Positions 59,074 to 64,000 of a DNA stretch of 64,000 bases are shown here, one piece after another. Below the pieces are notes generated by a model. The model saw only the letters and a program-made list of their open reading frames with translations. It had not been told where the DNA came from and did not search any database. The stretch is from Geobacillus thermocatenulatus (GTDB lineage: Bacteria; Bacillota; Bacilli; Bacillales; Anoxybacillaceae): positions 630,001 to 694,000 of the forward strand of contig NZ_NEWK01000001.1 in assembly GCF_002217655.1 (NCBI RefSeq). The letters are read 5' to 3'. The position numbers and the translations under genes were made by a program. Position 1 is the first letter of the stretch. The number at the start of each line of letters is the position of its first letter.

Positions 59074-60252
59074 ATGCCTGTAAGTTTAATATCAAAAAAC
59101 CTACTATATCAGTTTCAAGAACTTTTAGAGAAAACGGAGAATGAATTAAATATTATTTCTCCCTTTATAGGAACGCAAACTGCAAACTTATTAGCCGATT
59201 GGCTAACTAAGAATCCTTCAGTAGTTTGTAATATCATTACACGATTTTATCGGGAAGACTTTGTTGAACGTGTCAGCAGTATTTACGGACTAGAGCGTCT
59301 TTTACATGCAAATGCAAATATATATGCATTAGTTGATTTACACTCAAAACTTTATCTGTTTGATTCACATTCAACAATCATTGGTTCAGCCAATTTTACA
59401 AAAGGTGGTTTTGTGTCTAATCATGAAATTTGCGTACTGATGGATGATGAACCAGAAATAGCAGAAAAAGCTCAGGAGTATTTCTATGATTTGTTAGAGC
59501 AAATTCAAGCAGCTGGGGACAAAGGAGTTGTTACACAAGAATGGATCGATGAAGAAAAGAGGTATGTTCCTCAGTTGGCAGCAAATCGAAAGGATAAAAC
59601 TGTTACATATTCAAATGATAAGAAGAAAGGGGCAGAGTTAAAGAAAATTGTTCATCCTGATTTATTCGAGTCAATTCTAGAAAATACATATGAAGCAGAC
59701 GAGGGAAGTAATGGTTATTGGTTAAAGTTTGAAGGAACCGGAGAGAACAGAATTCCTAATGATTTGAATTACCAACAAATGAAGGGTATACGGAATCGAG
59801 ATTTGAAGACTACTTACTTTCCACGCAGACCAAGCGGAATTGCAAAGGATGATACTTTATTCTTAACAATTGTTAGTTACGATGAACAAGGTCAACCTAC
59901 ACCTATGATTGTAGGGTATGCCAAGACAGAAGGATTCAATAAGGATAACGTTGTTGATGATGCTGATATTAAAGATGCTCCTTGGAAACATCGTTTTCCA
60001 TACTATGTTGAATTGACAAGTGGAAAAGTAATTAATGCGCCTATTAAGAATGGTATTCGTTTGGTAGATTTATATAATAGTATTGGGAAAGCAGCCTTCC
60101 CGTCTTTAAGAAAAAGGAATAAGGTAAGCCAGAAAACCCTACAAAGCATGCACTTCAGAAGATCACACATTCGTATTACTCAAGAAGCGTATAACTTTCT
60201 AATGGATGAATTAAATAAGCGTTTTAGTAAATACGGTGAAATAAATTTATAG
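59074..60252 (+). CDS. PLD-fold nuclease-like protein
   Basis: 392 residues, ATG 59074 with GGGAGGGG. The N-terminal PLD domain (about 1-150) has one HxK-D motif: LHSKLYLFDSHSTIIGSANFTKGG (about residue 90), as in dimeric Nuc/BfiI-type and NgoFVII-like nucleases, where two chains build one active site. The C-terminal 220 residues (FEGTGENRIPNDLNY, TTYFPRRPSGIAKDDTLFL) could be a DNA-recognition or effector domain. A defence or restriction role is plausible. The Dam-like methylase at 29784 is too far away to be called its partner. Confidence 0.72.
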   Translation: MPVSLISKNLLYQFQELLEKTENELNIISPFIGTQTANLLADWLTKNPSVVCNIITRFYREDFVERVSSIYGLERLLHANANIYALVDLHSKLYLFDSHSTIIGSANFTKGGFVSNHEICVLMDDEPEIAEKAQEYFYDLLEQIQAAGDKGVVTQEWIDEEKRYVPQLAANRKDKTVTYSNDKKKGAELKKIVHPDLFESILENTYEADEGSNGYWLKFEGTGENRIPNDLNYQQMKGIRNRDLKTTYFPRRPSGIAKDDTLFLTIVSYDEQGQPTPMIVGYAKTEGFNKDNVVDDADIKDAPWKHRFPYYVELTSGKVINAPIKNGIRLVDLYNSIGKAAFPSLRKRNKVSQKTLQSMHFRRSHIRITQEAYNFLMDELNKRFSKYGEINL

Positions 60253-60352
60253 AGAACTAACAAAAAATGCACCTATAATTTTAGAAACTTACTATTCATA
60301 GGTTTGTTGTAAATAACAGGTGTAATTTTTTGATAAGTTAACGGAGGTTAAT

Positions 60353-60649
60353 ATGACTAAAGACAATTTAAAGCGTTACCTGCCAGAGGAAGTACCCGAC
60401 CACTTATTTACCCAAAACAAATTAAAGCGAATGGGTCTTGTACCAACCGAGGAGCACGTTGCCTTCGTTGTTTACCCAGAGCAAGGTCGAGAGTACAAGC
60501 TTTACGACATTCAAGCAACTCGAAGACCTAAAAGGCAAAAAGGTTTCTCTCTCCAGATTAGAGACTTAACGGTAGAACAGGTTTTACAGGAACGCAAGAG
60601 GGAACTAGAAGTAAGAAAAGTTCAATTAAGTAACCAAATTGAAAGATAA
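60353..60649 (+). CDS. 98-residue basic protein, unknown
   Basis: ATG 60353 with ACGGAGG. Basic, with a small beta-rich middle (HVAFVVYPEQGREYKLYDIQATRRPKRQ) and a C-terminal coiled-coil helix (VEQVLQERKRELEVRKVQLSNQ). Nucleic-acid binding is possible. It lies within the segment bounded by two copies of the same terminator stem. Family not recognised. Confidence 0.55.
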   Translation: MTKDNLKRYLPEEVPDHLFTQNKLKRMGLVPTEEHVAFVVYPEQGREYKLYDIQATRRPKRQKGFSLQIRDLTVEQVLQERKRELEVRKVQLSNQIER

Positions 60650-60677
60650 CTCTATAATGCGGTGATGGGTAAGAGTT

Positions 60678-60716
60678 AAAAGGTAACCTGAAAAAGAAAA
60701 GGCAGGTTACCTTTTT
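60678..60716 (+). terminator. terminator (copy 2 of the repeated stem)
   Basis: AAAGGTAACCTG/CAGGTTACCTTT with TT, the same 12-bp stem as at 58640 but a different loop. Confidence 0.9.
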
Positions 60717-60932
60717 AAATAATGTTCGTTATATATCAGATTAGGTATATTTTTAGCTTTGGGTAAGCAGTCAGAGTTCGTCTAGCGACCTAGATGTGGG
60801 GTAAATATTTTGTGGAGGAAAATTTTTTCTCCGTTTTAGATAAATTTTTTTCTTTGTAGGATACTTTCATACAATATACGAAAACAGCTTTATATAACAA
60901 AAGAAATTTTTTAAAAATGGGCAATAAAAAAC

Positions 60933-60968
60933 AATTTCAGCATCTAAAAATTGAGTTTATTCATAATA
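60933..60968 (+). promoter_or_regulatory. element promoter-like motif (AATTTCAGCA / TCATAATA)
   Basis: AATTTCAGCA (60933-60942), 18 bp, TCATAATA (60961-60968), nearly the spacing and -10 of the 20599 copy. No ORF follows before the 61191 terminator, so it may drive a non-coding RNA of about 230 nt containing the 19-mer. Confidence 0.45.
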
Positions 60969-61154
60969 GACAGGAGAGGAAGAAGCAAAGGCATAGAAGA
61001 AAAAACAGAGCAAAGACAGACATGATATACAAATTTCGGTTAGATCACCTCAATTCGAGCAATGAGGCATTTTTATGAGCATTTCACTACATTAGAAATG
61101 ATTTCTCCCACCACTCCACCACACTTCATCTCACCTTATCCCTCATTATAAAAA

Positions 61155-61173
61155 CGAGCAAACCGCGCACCCT
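61155..61173 (+). repeat. dispersed 19-mer (copy 3 of 3)
   Basis: CGAGCAAACCGCGCACCCT, identical to 28683-28701. TCAATTCGAGCAAT lies 100 bp upstream (61050-61063), also as in the 28.4-kb region. No gene in 60717-61190. Confidence 0.65.
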
Positions 61174-61190
61174 CACAAGTACGCATGAAA

Positions 61191-61224
61191 AAGAACCGTT
61201 AGATGCAGCACCTAACGGTTTTTA
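61191..61224. terminator. bidirectional terminator
   Basis: AACCGTTAG/CTAACGGTT stem with TTTTTAT on the plus strand and TCTTTTTC on the minus strand. It ends the minus-strand 61230 gene. Confidence 0.85.
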
Positions 61225-61229
61225 TGCAT

Positions 61230-61856
61230 TTAACGATTTTGACTTAATACATGATCCAACCATTCTTTGACTTCAGCTACGGATTTATTGAGATTATGTC
61301 CAAACCTAACTGTGCTAGAAGGGATTAGTATATCATGATGTTTCAACACATTAAATACCCGATAAACCAACACACGAGGAGCTTCATCATATCCACTTCT
61401 GCTTCTAATTTCATCTTCCATTAATTTTGTGATATCAGAAACTTTGATGTTTCGTCTACCACTTGCAAATTGTTCAACGGTACAAAGAATGATATCACGG
61501 AACAGATGGATAGGTAAAATGTCTGTAATAATAGCATCGATTTTATACTCTGTAAGGATACGCACTATACCTTCTTGATGATCAACCATTAAATGAGTTC
61601 GATTGACGATAGGTACATCTAGAATCATTGAATTAGCAGTATCGATGAGATAGAGTTGATAATCTACCCATTGTTTTTGGACAGTACTAATGTCATCAGC
61701 AAATTGCTTCATTTGGTCTTGAACTTCTTTGAAACTTTCAGTGTGGGTTTCATCAATCTCGACACCTTGAAAGAAGTTATTAAAAGTGTCGACCAGTTGT
61801 TCAAAGCACTTATTAATCGTTTCAATCCTGCCCGCTAATAATTCCTTTTCACTCAT
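61230..61856 (-). CDS. 208-residue protein, unknown; the only confident minus-strand gene of the element
   Basis: Start ATG 61856 (MSEKELLAG) with GGGGGTGAT upstream; the longer frame to 61877 includes the SD. The N-terminal half is helical (FEQLVDTFNNFFQG, coiled-coil-like). The C-terminal half contains ITDILPIHLFRDIILCTVEQFASGRRNIKVSDITKLMEDEI and YRVFNVLKHHDILIPSSTVRFG, the latter like a winged-helix segment. The opposite orientation and helix-turn-helix-like tail would suit a regulator or segregation protein. No family recognised. Confidence 0.6.
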   Translation of the reverse strand: MSEKELLAGRIETINKCFEQLVDTFNNFFQGVEIDETHTESFKEVQDQMKQFADDISTVQKQWVDYQLYLIDTANSMILDVPIVNRTHLMVDHQEGIVRILTEYKIDAIITDILPIHLFRDIILCTVEQFASGRRNIKVSDITKLMEDEIRSRSGYDEAPRVLVYRVFNVLKHHDILIPSSTVRFGHNLNKSVAEVKEWLDHVLSQNR

Positions 61857-62187
61857 GATATCACCCCCATAATTCATAACTTCGATAATAGATATGACAA
61901 TCGGGTATGAGGTATTCCTGAAAATTTGGTACTTTTCTACTTTGAGAGGGTGTATATTGAACTGTTTAGGGGAGATAGGTAACAGTTTGTTCGTAGAGTG
62001 TAACCTTCCGAACAGGAAGAGTGTAAATCGTTAAGGGGGTTCTTCGAGATTTTTTCTATGATATTAAAAAATTTTTTATGAAATTTTTAAAAGAATACAA
62101 GAGATGGTTCTATTTCAAGATTAAATTCAAGAGATATCGAAAAAATATGTAACAAATAATAAAATATAAAAAGGGAGATGGGTTTAA
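61857..62187. other. divergent intergenic region
   Basis: No ORF. TATTTCAAGA (62111-62120) and AAATTCAAGA (62123-62132) resemble the element promoter upstream box, but no well-spaced -10 follows. The rest is AT-rich. Confidence 0.3.
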
Positions 62188-62685
62188 ATGGAATTTAACA
62201 AATTTAACAAAATGATGTTGCAAGTAATTGAATATTCAGTAGAATGTTGTGATTTTTTAGCATTTAAGTTAAATAGGCTAGAAAAATTAGCATTAAGTGC
62301 AAAATATCTTAAAGATAATGGGTTTGATGATGGTGGTATCTTAATGCGCAAAATAAAAGAAGAGAAGGAACAAATATATGAATTAATGGCACTATTGAAG
62401 AGAATTCAAAGAGCAATCAATAAATATTTTGATGCTCAAGCAAATTTCGAGGAGGTTCAACGTAAAGCATTAACGGTTGGTCTAGAGAGAATAAGTAGAG
62501 AATTCGAGAATGCTCAAAAACAGTTTGAGGAGGCTCAACGTAGCGCAATAAAGATTGGCGCAGAATTTTCAATAAAATTTGCTGAAGTGAAGATAAAAGA
62601 TGAGTTAAATGTAGTCACTAATAAACATGAGGAAGCAGAGCTTCGCAAACACTTGTCTGATTTAAAAGAGTTAAAAAATTGTTAG
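62188..62685 (+). CDS. 165-residue coiled-coil protein
   Basis: ATG 62188 with AAGGGAG. Almost entirely helical, with duplicated segments: QANFEEVQRKALTVGLERIS and QKQFEEAQRSAIKIGAEFS repeat about 30 residues apart. Probably a cytoplasmic coiled-coil or scaffold protein. It has no membrane segment, DNA-binding motif or known domain. It follows a gene-free region and is followed by a terminator. Confidence 0.55.
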   Translation: MEFNKFNKMMLQVIEYSVECCDFLAFKLNRLEKLALSAKYLKDNGFDDGGILMRKIKEEKEQIYELMALLKRIQRAINKYFDAQANFEEVQRKALTVGLERISREFENAQKQFEEAQRSAIKIGAEFSIKFAEVKIKDELNVVTNKHEEAELRKHLSDLKELKNC

Positions 62686-62722
62686 TGTGATGAAGGCAAA
62701 AAATAAAGCAGAGGAGGTGATA

Positions 62723-62758
62723 TAAACCGTTCTATTTCAGAACGGTTTTCTTTTTATT
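62723..62758 (+). terminator. terminator
   Basis: AAACCGTTCT/AGAACGGTTTT stem with TTTTTATTT. Confidence 0.9.
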
Positions 62759-62812
62759 TGTCCGTACCCTTAAAGTGGTAACATAGACACGTCTTAAAAG
62801 GAGGGGGTAAAA

Positions 62813-63547
62813 ATGAAAAAGTTTTTTCTTATATTGCTTTTGATAATGACACTGGTGTTGTTTCTTCACTCTAAAGAAAGTTGGCAGAGTGTTTATGTGA
62901 AATATTTAGATAGCATCTTCGAATCCAGAGATACATTTCTCAACCCGAATGACGAGTTAGTATTAATCGATTTAGATATAAATGGGATTCCAGAGCTTTT
63001 AGGCGGTTCGGTAGGTCGTTTAACATCTCCGATCAATGTAGCGATAACGGTAAGAGGTGGCAAGATCGTACATTTAAAGCATAAAGGTGCAGGTATATCG
63101 GGCGCACCTATTGAGAGCAAGACTCGTTTTCATATTGGAATGTGGGCGTTTTCGGTACAGGATTCGAACATAGCATTATATCGGGGTAATGGTCATTACA
63201 TATTTATCGGAGAAGACGGCACAAGTGGTCTAGATAGTTGGAGCAGTGGATTGTTTGAAATAAAGTTAGAAGGCGACACGATTTACACGAATCAGATCAG
63301 TTACGCATCTGGACCAAATCCATTTAATGTATGCGATGGATGCGAGGCAGAGCCTGAAAAGTACAAGTTAGGAACTCAATCGGTATCTCGCACAGAGTAT
63401 GAAAAAGGTTTAAAAAGGTATTTTTCTCGATTAGAGGCAGTCGACAGTGGTGCGGTTTCGATAGATGTATGGAAAGTATATGATTTTGATAAAGGTAAAG
63501 TAAACCGGCAGAAAATAGAGGAATTTGTAAGGAGTTATGGTCGTTAG
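62813..63547 (+). CDS. exported protein with Ca-binding-like DxDxNG motif
   Basis: 244 residues, ATG 62813 with AGGAGGGGG. An N-terminal hydrophobic signal or anchor (about residues 3-20) is followed by a domain with LVLIDLDINGIPELLGG (about residue 47). This is an EF-hand-like D-x-D-x-N-G loop common in secreted proteins with a DLDxNGxPEL signature. There is one Cys pair (VCDGCEAE, about residue 180). Likely secreted or membrane-tethered. Role unknown; consistent with the element's surface-protein cargo. Confidence 0.65.
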   Translation: MKKFFLILLLIMTLVLFLHSKESWQSVYVKYLDSIFESRDTFLNPNDELVLIDLDINGIPELLGGSVGRLTSPINVAITVRGGKIVHLKHKGAGISGAPIESKTRFHIGMWAFSVQDSNIALYRGNGHYIFIGEDGTSGLDSWSSGLFEIKLEGDTIYTNQISYASGPNPFNVCDGCEAEPEKYKLGTQSVSRTEYEKGLKRYFSRLEAVDSGAVSIDVWKVYDFDKGKVNRQKIEEFVRSYGR

Positions 63548-63646
63548 CAGCGGTGGTTCATCGCTTATAAAAAGGGGTATTTGCTCTTAAAAAGGCATTT
63601 CAACAAAAAATACCCGAAAAATTTTTCAAAACGCTAGAGATAAGCG

Positions 63647-63681
63647 AATTTTAAGAATAAAATCGTGAGCTGTTTTATAAG
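63647..63681 (+). promoter_or_regulatory. element promoter-like motif (AATTTTAAGA / TATAAG)
   Basis: AATTTTAAGA (63647-63656), 19 bp, TATAAG (63676-63681), then AATAAAA at 63691. Confidence 0.6.
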
Positions 63682-63690
63682 TAGTTGACT

Positions 63691-63722
63691 AATAAAAACC
63701 TGCATAAAGCAGGTTTTTATTA
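63691..63722 (+). terminator. hairpin with T-run directly after promoter motif
   Basis: AATAAAAACCTGC/GCAGGTTTTTATT perfect stem. It begins about where a transcript from the 63647 motif would start, so it is either a leader hairpin (as at 42177) or the terminator of an upstream RNA. Confidence 0.6.
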
Positions 63723-63753
63723 GTTAGGAACCGAATTAAGGGAGGTTTTAGGG

Positions 63754-64000
63754 ATGCCAAAAAGGATTGGAAAGAGAGATTCGAGGTTATGGAATAAGGG
63801 GGATGTATCGAAAATAGTACCTTACACATCGAGGAGTTTGAGGTTAGCAGAGCAGATAATGAAGACGCTAGGTGTCAAGGAAAGTATTATAGATGCTTTT
63901 AAGAATGGGGAGATACTGGTCACCAACAGTTTAAGACCGACAATGATAGTCCAAGAGGGGGTAACAGACAGAGACAAAGAAATAATAGATGAATTAGATC
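63754..64000 (+). CDS. partial gene running off the window, unknown
   Basis: ATG 63754 with GGGAGG. The first 82 codons read MPKRIGKRDSRLWNKGDVSK, then helical, charged sequence (AEQIMKTLGVKESIIDAF). The gene continues past 64000. It is preceded by the promoter-like motif and hairpin. Nothing in the visible part identifies a family. Confidence 0.6.
   Translation, partial: MPKRIGKRDSRLWNKGDVSKIVPYTSRSLRLAEQIMKTLGVKESIIDAFKNGEILVTNSLRPTMIVQEGVTDRDKEIIDELD

Larger units (their letters stand above)
19118..64000. mobile_element. AT-rich integrative element of unknown class (left end; right end outside window)
   Basis: From about 19118 the DNA is markedly AT-rich, with A/T-ending codons (TTA, GTA, AAA). 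The host genes to the left are GC-rich. The break coincides with truncation of a tRNA gene. The segment carries its own tRNA, resolvase, AbrB-like regulator, methylase, repeat arrays and large surface proteins. No integrase, relaxase, T4SS ATPase, terminase or capsid gene is visible, so ICE, prophage or integrated plasmid cannot be chosen. An imperfect hairpin (about 19141-19170) lies near the junction. Confidence 0.75.

Noticed and set aside
59074-60252. PLD protein plus the 29784 methylase as one restriction-modification system
   Set aside because: They are 28 kb apart with many operons between, and nothing links their specificity.

Overview
The first 19 kb is a GC-rich Bacillaceae chromosome segment, most likely Geobacillus or Parageobacillus. 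It carries a Bacillus-subtilis-like yug/yuz gene block (yuzC, kapD, patB, yugE, alaR-alaT, yugI, yuzA, yugJ, pgi, yugN, yugO) plus a spore gene (sspH). Codons there favour G/C third positions, and the genes are compact with strong Shine-Dalgarno (SD) sites and U-tailed terminators. No kinB or kapB lies between kapD and patB, unlike the order I remember for B. subtilis. The block ends with an MFS exporter, a GNAT acetyltransferase, an exported thermonuclease-like protein and a decayed phage-type DnaD gene.

At about 19.12 kb the composition changes sharply to AT-rich DNA, which runs to the end of the window (about 45 kb, right end not seen). The change falls inside a minus-strand tRNA-Ala(GGC): its 3' 61 nt, from the D-loop onward, and its terminator remain on the chromosomal side, while its first 13 nt are gone. 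About 220 bp inside the AT-rich DNA is a complete, differently sequenced tRNA-Ala(GGC) with its own promoter and terminator. I read this as an integrative element that splits the host tRNA gene and supplies a replacement.

The element (19.12-64 kb) has few recognisable genes. It encodes large exported or surface proteins: a 1730-residue protein with two export signals, a CAP-SLH-transglutaminase-like protein, a second transglutaminase-like protein, and a BspA-type leucine-rich-repeat giant interrupted by a frameshift inside a 24-bp repeat tract. It has enzymes suggesting peptide or protein amide chemistry (an amidoligase followed by a gamma-glutamylcyclotransferase-like protein; an LRAT-like protein). 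DNA-acting proteins include a D12-class adenine methylase, an AbrB-like regulator, an intact serine resolvase, a resolvase-like protein lacking catalytic residues, an HNH protein and a PLD-fold nuclease-like protein. Many other genes encode proteins I do not recognise. I see no integrase, recognisable Rep protein, conjugation ATPase or phage structural gene, so its class is undetermined.

The element's non-coding DNA is unusually structured. It holds a 52-bp tandem array with two TTTTATAAAA palindromes per unit (34901-35245), a 21-bp phased iteron-like array next to an AT-rich tract (28791-28884), clusters of a TTYGAGCA motif with a dispersed 19-mer, and a recurrent promoter-like signature (AATTTYAAGA, 18-20 bp, then TATA-type box) upstream of many transcription units. 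Together these suggest a replicon-like element with its own replication or partition sites and its own transcription programme, carrying a cell-surface cargo. Those functions are inferences.
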